Assembly: GCA_012510295.1 (NCBI GenBank)
Contig: JAAZID010000110.1
Coordinates: forward strand, 1-8,168
Source of the DNA: Methanomicrobiales archaeon
GTDB lineage: Archaea > Halobacteriota > Methanomicrobia > Methanomicrobiales > Methanoculleaceae
Direction of reading: 5' to 3'
DNA: 8,168 bases
In this document: in pieces, positions 1 to 6,354 of the stretch
How positions within the stretch are numbered: the first letter of the stretch is position 1
Layout: every line of letters starts with the position of its first letter
Program-made: the position numbers and the translations under genes
Notes under the pieces: generated by a model
Databases searched by the model: none
Seen by the model: only the letters and a program-made list of their open reading frames with translations
Told to the model about the DNA's origin: nothing

Positions 1-106
1 TTGCGCTGAACTTCTGGAATCCCAGCCCAAGACCTCTCTGGAGCAGGAACACCCGGTAGCCCACATCGTGGACCTTTCCGCCGGTGATGACCGCCTGCAT
101 CTTCAT
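1..106 (-). CDS. Acylphosphatase-like protein, N-terminal part (cut by window edge)
   Basis: Reading the minus strand from the ATG at 106 gives 35 residues without a stop up to the window edge. Residues 9-19 (GGKVHDVGYRV) match the acylphosphatase signature G-x-V-Q-G-V-x-[FY]-R, including the arginine that binds the phosphate of acyl phosphates. The following FLLQRGLGLGF fits the first helix of the fold. Family members are small cytosolic enzymes of about 90-100 residues that hydrolyse carboxyl-phosphate bonds. Two signature positions differ: Gln is His and Gly is Asp. The catalytic Asn of the family would lie beyond the edge, so activity cannot be judged. A second ATG at 100 is an alternative start; 106 is preferred because a TATA-like box lies about 28 bases upstream, implying an almost leaderless mRNA. 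HypF also begins with an acylphosphatase domain, so a larger protein is not strictly excluded. Confidence 0.8.
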   Translation of the reverse strand, partial: MKMQAVITGGKVHDVGYRVFLLQRGLGLGFQKFSA

Positions 107-130
107 GACAGAACATCTTTTTCGGGAGGA

Positions 131-138
131 TAAATAAT
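131..138 (-). promoter_or_regulatory. TATA-like box for the acylphosphatase-like gene
   Basis: Read on the minus strand this is ATTATTTA preceded by the purine-rich GGAG, resembling an archaeal BRE plus TATA box. Its centre is about 28 bases before the ATG at 106, which predicts transcription starting at or just before the start codon. No Shine-Dalgarno sequence is visible in between, consistent with a leaderless message. Prediction from sequence only. Confidence 0.45.
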
Positions 139-209
139 CTCCGGGATACGTGCGATCCACCACGCCCCCCCTTCCTCACCGCCCCCGAAAACCCGTTCCG
201 GTCCTTCCC

Positions 210-221
210 AAAAAAGAAAAA
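210..221 (-). terminator. Oligo-T terminator after the secretion operon
   Basis: Fifteen bases past the TGA of the last operon gene, the minus strand reads TTTTTCTTTTTT. Archaeal RNA polymerase commonly stops at such U-runs without a hairpin, and no clear hairpin precedes this one. It lies between the operon end and the promoter of the next same-strand gene, where a terminator is expected. Confidence 0.5.
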
Positions 222-235
222 TTCGTTCCCGCCTC

Positions 236-1270
236 TCAGATGAAGAACCGGAACGCAACCCAGGCGATCAGCACCATGATGGCGGAATACTTCAGCCCCG
301 CGAGCACCCGGCCCTCACCCATGATGCCCGCAGCAAGTCCCGAGAAGAACCCCTGGATCAGCGCAGAATGAGAAAAGAGCCGATTATAGAGGAAGAGATC
401 CACGGTACCCATGAACGTCTGGCTTGAACCCGAGCCGGCAACCGCCTCGCCCGCCTCCGCCATGGTCGTGAGGAACGTGCTTGAGAGCACCCCGATAACG
501 AAGAGGAAGACAAAGAACGACATAACGATGATGATCATGTAGATCATCATGCCGTTCCTCCGCTCCGACTTCAGGTTGAAAAACTCGTACGCATCGTGAG
601 CCGCCGCCCGGAGCACCTCGCTGACGTCACCGCCGGCAGAGCTCGCGTGTGCGATCAGGTCGACACTCCGCTCGGCAAGCGGCGTGTTCACTGTGTTTCC
701 GAACCGGCGGATAGCCTCCACGAACGGTATGCCCCAGGACATCTCGGTATCCAGCTTGCGGATGTGCGGCGTGAGCGCCCCGTACTCGCCCTCCGAGACG
801 ATGTGGATCGCGTGCGGGAGCGTCATACCGGAGTCGTTCATCCCGGCCACATCCCGGAAGAAGTTCGGGAGGGACGCCTCAATGCTCGAGACCCGGAGCG
901 CTTCTTTGAGGTCGAGGATCGCAAGCGGCACGATGGCGATGAGGAGCGCAAAGACCAGGACATCGTCGACCATCGTCGTCGTGAAGAGGACTCCGGGACC
1001 GTAGGATATCACAAGGTTCAGAGATCCACCGATGAGGAGGAGGAGCGCTGCCGGGATTGATACGAAGAGGACGGTGATGGGATCTTCCATCATCACCTGG
1101 AGAGGGTGCCTGATGAACCGGTAAAACCCTTCCCGGTACTTCCGGTGCCCCTCAATCTTACCAAAAATCTCCCGTTCCTGTTCCTCGAAGGCATCAGTCC
1201 GGGTATCCGCCGCCTCATCATGGCCCGGCAATCTATTCAGAAAATCGTCGATAATATCTTTAAACCCCAT
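236..1270 (-). CDS. GspF/TadC-type membrane platform protein (second of a pair)
   Basis: A 344-residue integral membrane protein with one type II secretion F (T2SSF) domain. These proteins form the inner-membrane platform on which the GspE-type ATPase acts to move pilin-like subunits. Residues 1-60 are soluble and highly charged. Hydrophobic segments lie at about 62-88 and 102-119, the cytosolic helical core is about 129-235 (LPNFFRDVAGMNDSGMTLPHA is the typical first-helix pattern), and further segments lie at about 240-265, 304-318 and 324-343. A Gly/Ala/Ser-rich loop at 271-285 probably faces outside. The ATG at 1270 lies 2 bases after the stop of the preceding gene, with GGAAGTG 5 bases upstream as ribosome binding site. 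FlaJ carries two such domains in one chain of about 550 residues; here they are two genes. TadC-like is the best description, but the substrate is unknown. Confidence 0.9.
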   Translation of the reverse strand: MGFKDIIDDFLNRLPGHDEAADTRTDAFEEQEREIFGKIEGHRKYREGFYRFIRHPLQVMMEDPITVLFVSIPAALLLLIGGSLNLVISYGPGVLFTTTMVDDVLVFALLIAIVPLAILDLKEALRVSSIEASLPNFFRDVAGMNDSGMTLPHAIHIVSEGEYGALTPHIRKLDTEMSWGIPFVEAIRRFGNTVNTPLAERSVDLIAHASSAGGDVSEVLRAAAHDAYEFFNLKSERRNGMMIYMIIIVMSFFVFLFVIGVLSSTFLTTMAEAGEAVAGSGSSQTFMGTVDLFLYNRLFSHSALIQGFFSGLAAGIMGEGRVLAGLKYSAIMVLIAWVAFRFFI

Positions 1271-1272
1271 AA

Positions 1273-2196
1273 TTACACTTCCGGAGTCATGGAACTGATC
1301 AGGATGACGAACATCATGCTCCCGAACGGCACAATCAGGTAGATGATGACATAGAGGAAGAGCGGGTTTGAATCGCCTGATAGGATCGTCATAACCGATT
1401 GGAGAATGATCAAAAAGAGCATACCGGCAACCATCGCGGTGACGTAAGACTCCGCGATCAGCCCGAGCGTCTCGAGGAACATCTTCTGCTGCTGGTTATT
1501 CTCAAGGGTATACTGGTGCGCCTTCGTGCGGAAATACTCGGTAAGGTTACTCCCGCTTGAGATGCTTGCAACAGCCCCCTGCAGGAACTCCCGCATCCGC
1601 TCACTCGGCGTCACCTGCGAGACCATCCTGAGAGCTTCAAGGAGATCCTTCCCGAAGAAGTCTGTCTCCCGGGAGACATACCGCGCTTCAACAGCGCTCT
1701 CTCCATAGATCTTACTCTGGCCGAGCAGGCGGAAGACCTCATCAGGGGTGATCCCTGCCGAGGACATCGCTGTGACGTAGTTGATGGCGTAGGGCAGGGT
1801 AGCATCGATGTTCCGGCGGCGCTCCCCGGCCTGTATACCGGGGTAGAGGAGGAAGATCAGGTACATTATGCCGCCGAAGATCAGGAGCGAAAATATCGTG
1901 ATGATGATGGTGCCGATTATGAGCTTATAGTCGTTCAGGGCGTAGAGAAACTCCGGAACCGCTCCACGGTAAGTGATCATCTCTGGAACCCGCAAGAGGT
2001 AGGTAAGAAGCCCGATGAGCACGGCAGCGACCAGCCCCACAGCAATCGAGGAGACGTAGGCCGTCGCGAGGTAGGCCTCAAACGGCGTATTCATCCGGGC
2101 ACCCACAAGATCCCGGCGGAGGTTGATGAAGTCCCCCCTCTTCTCCTTCAGGCCCCTGCCGATCAGGTTGAAACAGAACCGCTCATAACTGTTCAC
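1273..2196 (-). CDS. GspF/TadB-type membrane platform protein (first of a pair)
   Basis: A 307-residue membrane protein with one T2SSF domain, the partner of the next gene and of the ATPase before it. Hydrophobic segments are at about 42-68, 91-118, 251-272 and 278-302. The cytosolic core, about 130-245, starts with DATLPYAINYVTAMSSAGIT, the characteristic first helix of GspF/TadB/TadC proteins. Residues 1-40 are soluble and basic. The start is a GTG at 2196 whose first bases form the stop of the ATPase gene (GTGA overlap at 2193-2196), so the two are translationally coupled. A good ribosome binding site, GGAGG at 2204-2208, sits 7 bases upstream. Known role of the family: platform protein of type IV pili, archaella, Tad pili and type II secretion. 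It resembles one half of FlaJ, but the neighbours give no archaellum genes. Confidence 0.9.
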   Translation of the reverse strand: MNSYERFCFNLIGRGLKEKRGDFINLRRDLVGARMNTPFEAYLATAYVSSIAVGLVAAVLIGLLTYLLRVPEMITYRGAVPEFLYALNDYKLIIGTIIITIFSLLIFGGIMYLIFLLYPGIQAGERRRNIDATLPYAINYVTAMSSAGITPDEVFRLLGQSKIYGESAVEARYVSRETDFFGKDLLEALRMVSQVTPSERMREFLQGAVASISSGSNLTEYFRTKAHQYTLENNQQQKMFLETLGLIAESYVTAMVAGMLFLIILQSVMTILSGDSNPLFLYVIIYLIVPFGSMMFVILISSMTPEV

Positions 2197-4577
2197 GGGG
2201 CACCCTCCCCATAGAGATCGGAGCGCACCCGCTGGATGACCGACTCCGGGTCACGGAAGTAAGAGACCAGGATCTTGCTCACGTCGCGGAAATGCCGGAT
2301 CTTCTTGATGCGCATCCATTCGAGCACTTCCTGCCGTCGCTTGAGTTCTTCCTGCATCCGCTCCTCGCTCCATCCCCGGCCTTCCATGATCTCCTCGAGG
2401 ATGTAGGACTTGCCGGAATAGCGGATCTCGTCGGTCGCAGGATGCCACCGGAAGACCTCGTTCGTGATCAGCTCATTCGTCCTGGGATCGATATCCAGGA
2501 TCTCAATGAGCTGCTTGTTCCGCCGGATCCGCTGGCCACCCACCCGGGCCTGCACCTGGATGGACATCAGGGAGAGCGCCGAGAGCATGTTTCTCGGCAC
2601 ATCGATCGGTGGGTTTTCCAGACGGTGGACAGCGCTTGCCACCGAATCTGCGTGCATCGTCGCATAGGTGACGTGCCCGGTGCTCATCGCCTGGAAGAGG
2701 GTCAGGGCCTCGCGGCCACGGACCTCGCCGACCAGGATATACTCGGGGCGCTGCCTGAGGGCAGCACGCAGGAGTTCATACATATCGATCTCGCCCCGCC
2801 CGTCCTGCGAGAACGAGTCTCTCGTGATACTCGGGATCCAGTTCGGGTGGGGGAGTTTCAATTCACGGGTATCCTCAAGCGTCACGATCTTTGCCAGCGG
2901 CGGGATGAAGAGCGATATGGCGTTTAAGGTTGTCGTCTTTCCGGATGCTGTCCCGCCGGCGAATATGCAGGATTTGGCGTTCTCGACCGCGAGCCAGAGG
3001 AAGGCGATCCCGAGCGGTGAGAAGGTATGCCACTCGATGAGATCGGTCGGCGTGATCGGTTCCTCACGGAACTTGCGGATCGTGAACGTCGACCCGTGAG
3101 CGGTCACCTCCGACCCGAGTGTCATCTGGATGCGCGATCCGTCGTTCATCGTGGCGTCGAGCATCGGTTCAGCGATCGATATGTACTTCCCGGCCCGTTG
3201 AGCAAGCTTCGTGACAAACGAATCAAGTTCCGTAGCATCGCGGTAGGCGAGGCTTGTCTTCATCGATTCGTACGTCATGTGATAGACAAATATGGTGCTT
3301 CCCACACCGTCGCAGGAGATATCCTCGATATAAGCGTCATGCATCACCGGATCGATCAATCCGTCGCCGAGGAACTCCTTCTCCGCGTGGTAGAGGATCT
3401 TCTCCCGCCCACAGGGTTCAAGGCGGATCCCATAATCAGCGATGATGATATTCGCTGCATCCCGGAGTGCCTTCCTCGCCTCATCGCGGGTGAGATCACG
3501 GGTAGCGACATTGAGCGTCTCAAAGAGACGCTCCTTGATCTCGCCGAAGAGCTCCTGTTCACCGGGTGTGAGCAGGGGTTCAAGGACATTGTACGTGTAC
3601 TCGTGGGTTGCGCTGTCATACGTCACCCGGACGTAGGCATACGGTTCGTTCACCGGATAAAGTTCGATCTCCTCGAGTTCCGGCGATGGCCGCATAGAGA
3701 GATCGACGAGCGGCCCGTGGATGATCGGGTTATACTCTTCGATCACCTCCGCAACCTTTGGAAGCTGGAGTTTGCTGAGGAACCCGAACCTTGGCTCCGG
3801 AACTTCCTCGGCCGAGACTGTGGCGGTAACCGCTGCAGCAGCGAGTGCAGCAGGTGAGAAGGCCTTGGTGAAGAGTTCATCAAACTCGGATACAACCCGG
3901 GCATTGTCGACAAAGTCAAATTGTCGTCCATTGCGTTTGATGTGCAGTTCTTCAACCTCAAACATCGCGCCTTTTGGGAGGATCAGGTCAGCCAGATGAC
4001 CGAGTTCGTCGACCGAGACCACACCCGCGGAGAGGGCTTCATCAGTCTCAGGTTCCTCTTCCACCTCCAGGACAGGGAGATCAGGAGAGGTATGGTGATC
4101 GTGCGCAGGGCTCACCAGCCCTGGATCTTCGGGTACTGATGCATCAGTCTCCTCTGTCCACCCCCGGGGAAAGTCGGGCAGACCGTTGTGATCCGGGTCT
4201 GCGCTGTCATCCTCCACCATCTGCGAGGAGATCCCATCCTCCCCCCCGCTCTCTTCTACATCTTTCTTTTCAATCCGTTTGAGGAGCGCTCTGACGGGAT
4301 TATCGCCGGATGTACTCCAGGGTCTGGTACTCCTCGACCTGATCACTGAGTCAATGAGCGAACGGATATCCGCTCTGCCTGGTGCCGGTGCGGACAGGGG
4401 CTCTGGTCGCTCCCTGTCCTCCGGGGTCACCTCTTCCCACTCCTCTTCCTCGCCAGACTGATCCTGGAGAGGAAAGGGTGTGACCTCTTCGTCGCCACTC
4501 TCCATCTCCCGGGATTGTGCGAGGAGATCTCGGACCGTGGCCATCAACTCGCGTTCTTCATCTTCACCTACTCTCAT
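2193..4577 (-). CDS. GspE/TadA/VirB11-type secretion ATPase with long acidic N-terminal extension
   Basis: A 794-residue cytosolic ATPase (numbered from the ATG at 4577) that powers pilus assembly or secretion. The catalytic part shows Walker A GGTASGKTT (541-549), an Asp box TLEDTREL (566-573), Walker B YILVGEVRG (613-621) and a His box GHVTYATMHAD (634-644). The N-terminal ATPase domain (about 310-515) contains IEDISCDG and a long conserved stretch ending in FTIRKF. The first 190 residues or so are acidic, Pro/Ser-rich and probably disordered, followed by a small region at about 190-260 with HIKRNGR (212-218) and an alanine-rich run. At about 794 residues it is longer than FlaI or CpaF types (roughly 450-550). 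The start is uncertain: ATG 4577 overlaps the preceding gene by 14 bases, an in-frame TTG at 4598 and an ATG at 4544 are alternatives, and none has a strong ribosome binding site. The GspE-like identity is certain; the exact apparatus is not. Confidence 0.93.
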   Translation of the reverse strand: MRVGEDEERELMATVRDLLAQSREMESGDEEVTPFPLQDQSGEEEEWEEVTPEDRERPEPLSAPAPGRADIRSLIDSVIRSRSTRPWSTSGDNPVRALLKRIEKKDVEESGGEDGISSQMVEDDSADPDHNGLPDFPRGWTEETDASVPEDPGLVSPAHDHHTSPDLPVLEVEEEPETDEALSAGVVSVDELGHLADLILPKGAMFEVEELHIKRNGRQFDFVDNARVVSEFDELFTKAFSPAALAAAAVTATVSAEEVPEPRFGFLSKLQLPKVAEVIEEYNPIIHGPLVDLSMRPSPELEEIELYPVNEPYAYVRVTYDSATHEYTYNVLEPLLTPGEQELFGEIKERLFETLNVATRDLTRDEARKALRDAANIIIADYGIRLEPCGREKILYHAEKEFLGDGLIDPVMHDAYIEDISCDGVGSTIFVYHMTYESMKTSLAYRDATELDSFVTKLAQRAGKYISIAEPMLDATMNDGSRIQMTLGSEVTAHGSTFTIRKFREEPITPTDLIEWHTFSPLGIAFLWLAVENAKSCIFAGGTASGKTTTLNAISLFIPPLAKIVTLEDTRELKLPHPNWIPSITRDSFSQDGRGEIDMYELLRAALRQRPEYILVGEVRGREALTLFQAMSTGHVTYATMHADSVASAVHRLENPPIDVPRNMLSALSLMSIQVQARVGGQRIRRNKQLIEILDIDPRTNELITNEVFRWHPATDEIRYSGKSYILEEIMEGRGWSEERMQEELKRRQEVLEWMRIKKIRHFRDVSKILVSYFRDPESVIQRVRSDLYGEGAP
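2201..2210 (-). promoter_or_regulatory. Ribosome binding site deciding the GTG start of the TadB-like gene
   Basis: The minus strand reads GGGGAGGGTG here, with GGAGG 7 bases before the GTG at 2196. It lies inside the last codons of the ATPase gene and supports the GTG start with the 4-base stop/start overlap rather than the next ATG inside the gene. Confidence 0.6.
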
Positions 4578-5208
4578 CCTCTGTGCCCCCAATATCAACG
4601 CGTGTTTCTACCTGAGATTCATGGAATTCAATGATGCACCGTGTTCGCTCTCCAGCCCGGTCCGAGACTACACACATGTAACGTCCGTTCAGCAACCGGA
4701 AACAGACCCTGCCTCCAGAATCGGTAACATCACTTGTGATGACGAGTTTACCTTTCCGGATCGAGACATAAGCCCCGGCAAGAGGTGCCTGGCCAACGTA
4801 CACTGTCAGGCAGAGCACCCCCACCCTCTGCCGGGAAGGAGTGCCAATGATCGGTATATCGAGGCGACCATTCCTCTTCAGATGACTCTTCTCGAAGATC
4901 CTGCAGCGTGATACCAGTGCTTCAGCGACCGGCAGTGCCACCTGATAGAGATCGAACTTCTCCCCAACACCCAGATGCAGAACCGCTGAATCACCAAAGA
5001 GCGTCCCTTTCTCGTCGACGAATATGGCGCCATCCGGTTCACCCCGGGAGAAAATCAGGAAAAATGCATGCGTTCCGTCTCTTGAGACTCCCATTCCGGT
5101 CATGGAATGAATACTACTGTAGTGTAACAGTTCACTCAGCGTAAAGCGCCCTTTGTGCATCGACTGCTCAAGGATCTCGTCTACAAGGTCATTTATGGCC
5201 ATGCGCAT
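4564..5208 (-). CDS. Hypothetical protein with carboxypeptidase-regulatory-like C-terminal domain, first gene of the secretion operon
   Basis: A 214-residue protein that I do not recognise as a named family. Residues 129-205 look like a carboxypeptidase-regulatory-like or transthyretin-type beta sandwich: V-x-V, then APLAGAYVSI, TDSGGRVCFRL and NGRYMCVVSD, the usual 'added value / GRVxF / GxY' pattern. Residues 20-105 form an alpha/beta region with GAIFVDEKGTLFGDSAVL. No signal peptide or membrane segment is seen, so it is probably cytosolic, which is unusual for a transthyretin-type domain. It has six cysteines (C102, C133, C169, C179, C191 and none paired in an obvious motif apart from their clustering in the C-terminal half). 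HLKRNGR at 109-115 resembles HIKRNGR in the ATPase. Its end overlaps the ATPase start, which suggests a partner of that ATPase. The ATG at 5208 is chosen; ATG 5202 fits the TATA-like box slightly better, and a GTG at 5277 would extend it by 23 residues. Confidence 0.75.
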   Translation of the reverse strand: MRMAINDLVDEILEQSMHKGRFTLSELLHYSSIHSMTGMGVSRDGTHAFFLIFSRGEPDGAIFVDEKGTLFGDSAVLHLGVGEKFDLYQVALPVAEALVSRCRIFEKSHLKRNGRLDIPIIGTPSRQRVGVLCLTVYVGQAPLAGAYVSIRKGKLVITSDVTDSGGRVCFRLLNGRYMCVVSDRAGERTRCIIEFHESQVETRVDIGGTEDESR

Positions 5209-5221
5209 CTTCAAATATGGT

Positions 5222-5231
5222 ATTTCTATAG
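5222..5231 (-). promoter_or_regulatory. TATA-like box for the secretion operon
   Basis: The minus strand reads CTATAGAAAT here. The centre lies about 18 bases before ATG 5208 and about 25 before ATG 5202, so if used it would give an almost leaderless message starting at the second ATG. An AT-rich alternative lies at 5287-5299 and would give a leader of about 60 bases. Which one is used cannot be decided from sequence. Confidence 0.35.
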
Positions 5232-5515
5232 TTCGTGTGCCAAACGGAGAGATCTGGGTTCCGGCACAATATACCACATACCTATGCTATTATTAATAGT
5301 TTGTGGCAGATCGATCTCGATCCCGACCAACACTAAGATAAAACTACCGGATGGAAGAGCTGCTAAACCGATCTTCCTGTGATGACGGGGCGTAAAACAG
5401 CGCCAGATGAAGATTTTGCCGTATCCCAGGGGATTTGGCTCCAGAAGATCCCATTCACGTGAGACATCCAACAAAAGTACGAGAACTTCCTGCAGGGCGG
5501 GATCGTCAGGCATAA

Positions 5516-5525
5516 GATATAAAAG
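5516..5525 (+). promoter_or_regulatory. TATA box for the prepilin peptidase operon
   Basis: GATATAAAAG closely matches the archaeal TATA consensus. Its centre is about 25 bases before the ATG at 5545, so transcription should start at or next to the start codon. No Shine-Dalgarno sequence precedes the ATG, consistent with a leaderless message. This is the clearest promoter in the window. Confidence 0.65.
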
Positions 5526-5544
5526 GTAGATAAGGTACTATCCC

Positions 5545-6348
5545 ATGACTCTTCCGCTCGTGGTCGCCATCCCGCTCATGATCGCAACGGTCGCGATAGG
5601 GGTCACACTCATATATGCGTCGGTTCTGGACGCAAGAGAGCGTCGGGTTCCACATAAGACCTGGCGCCCCGCGCTCGCGCTCGCGATTCCAGCGGCTATC
5701 TGGGTATACGGGCAGATCTTCCTTGCCGACTGGCGGATAGCAGCAGGCTACCTCATCATGGTTGCGATGTTTTGTGGCTTCTTCTACCTTTTCGGGTCTT
5801 TAAACCTCTTCGGGGGAGCGGATGCATACGCTCTCATCATCATCACAATCTGCATCCCGCTCTTTCCGATCGGACCATACCTCGGTAGCCCGCTCCACGG
5901 GTTCTTTCCGTTTACCGTGCTTGCAAATGCCGTCCTCATCAACATCATAGCACCGGTTGCAATATTCGCTCAAAACATCATCCGGGGAAACCGGGCTCCG
6001 CTGCCCTGTCTCTTCCTCGGGTTCCCGGTCGACGGGGAGGAGCTCCAGAACGAGTTCGGATTTGTCATGGAGGATATCGAAGAACAGGACGGCAGACTGG
6101 TCAGGCGATTCGTCGGTTTTACTGAGTCGCTCATGCGTATGATCCGGGGGGAGAGGCGGATATACACAAAAAATCTCAGGCTGCACCCCGAAGATTACCG
6201 AGATGAGCTTGCCCTCTACCGGAAGGCCGGCAAAGTCTGGATATCCTACGGCATTCCGTTTATCATACCGATCACAGCAGGATTCCTGACCGCACTATTC
6301 ATGGGAGATATACTCTTTGTGATCGTAACGATCCTCACAGGGACGTGA
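5545..6348 (+). CDS. Archaeal A24 family prepilin/preflagellin peptidase (FlaK-like)
   Basis: A 267-residue membrane aspartic protease that cleaves class III signal peptides of pilin- or archaellin-like precursors at the cytoplasmic face. The two catalytic aspartates are visible: D29 in VLDARERRVPHK and D93 in the GGAD motif (90-93), a GxGD variant. Hydrophobic segments lie at about 3-24, 41-60, 66-84, 94-112, 120-145 and 234-262. A soluble stretch at about 147-230 followed by VWISYGIPFIIPITAGF is the type II C-terminal domain of archaeal A24 peptidases. The ATG at 5545 sits directly downstream of a TATA box; an in-frame ATG at 5578 would shorten the first helix. It opens a plus-strand operon with hisI and the PIN ATPase and lies back to back with the secretion operon, whose substrates it may process. 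FlaK, PibD and EppA types cannot be told apart with certainty here. Confidence 0.9.
   Translation: MTLPLVVAIPLMIATVAIGVTLIYASVLDARERRVPHKTWRPALALAIPAAIWVYGQIFLADWRIAAGYLIMVAMFCGFFYLFGSLNLFGGADAYALIIITICIPLFPIGPYLGSPLHGFFPFTVLANAVLINIIAPVAIFAQNIIRGNRAPLPCLFLGFPVDGEELQNEFGFVMEDIEEQDGRLVRRFVGFTESLMRMIRGERRIYTKNLRLHPEDYRDELALYRKAGKVWISYGIPFIIPITAGFLTALFMGDILFVIVTILTGT
6341..6348 (+). promoter_or_regulatory. Ribosome binding site of hisI, overlapping the peptidase stop codon
   Basis: GGACGTGA matches GGAGGTGA in 7 of 8 positions and lies 6 bases before the hisI ATG. It includes the TGA of the peptidase gene, so hisI translation is probably coupled to the upstream gene and no separate promoter fits in the 6-base gap. 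Confidence 0.55.
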
Positions 6349-6354
6349 ACCAAT

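Larger units (their letters stand above)
5209..5544. other. Divergent intergenic region between the secretion operon and the peptidase operon
   Basis: This 336-base stretch separates two divergent operons and is clearly more AT-rich in its middle (about 5265-5345) than the flanking genes. It holds a TATA-like box for each direction, near 5222-5231 on the minus strand and 5516-5525 on the plus strand. It also holds a perfect inverted repeat, CTATTA-T-TAATAG, at 5287-5299 and a 10-base palindrome, AGATCGATCT, at 5308-5317. A minus-strand open frame of 95 codons (5226-5513) covers most of it, but it lacks a ribosome binding site and a well-placed TATA box and is not convincing as a gene. No RNA gene or mobile-element remnant was recognised. 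Confidence 0.5.

Noticed and set aside
150..371. Plus-strand open frame of 73 codons at the end of the secretion operon
   Set aside because: Proline- and serine-rich translation that crosses the oligo-T run and runs antisense into the TadC-like gene. No supporting start signal.
3027..3857. Plus-strand open frame of 276 codons opposite the secretion ATPase
   Set aside because: It lies entirely antisense to a gene with unmistakable ATPase motifs, its translation is rich in Arg, His and Asp without recognisable domains, and it has no promoter or ribosome binding site. It is a mirror effect of G+C-rich codons.
236..4577. Archaellum (FlaI/FlaJ) operon
   Set aside because: There are two separate T2SSF genes rather than one long FlaJ, the ATPase has an unusually long extension, and no FlaB, FlaF, FlaG or FlaH-like gene is present in the window.
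5308..5317. Ten-base palindrome AGATCGATCT as an operator
   Set aside because: A palindrome of this length is expected by chance about once in a thousand bases, and there is no second copy or positional support.
5226..5513. Minus-strand open frame of 95 codons in the divergent intergenic region
   Set aside because: Its ATG has no ribosome binding site and no TATA box at the right distance. Third-position G+C is lower than in the real genes, the last third is unlike a folded protein, and it overlaps the predicted promoter of the secretion operon. A small gene is not fully excluded.
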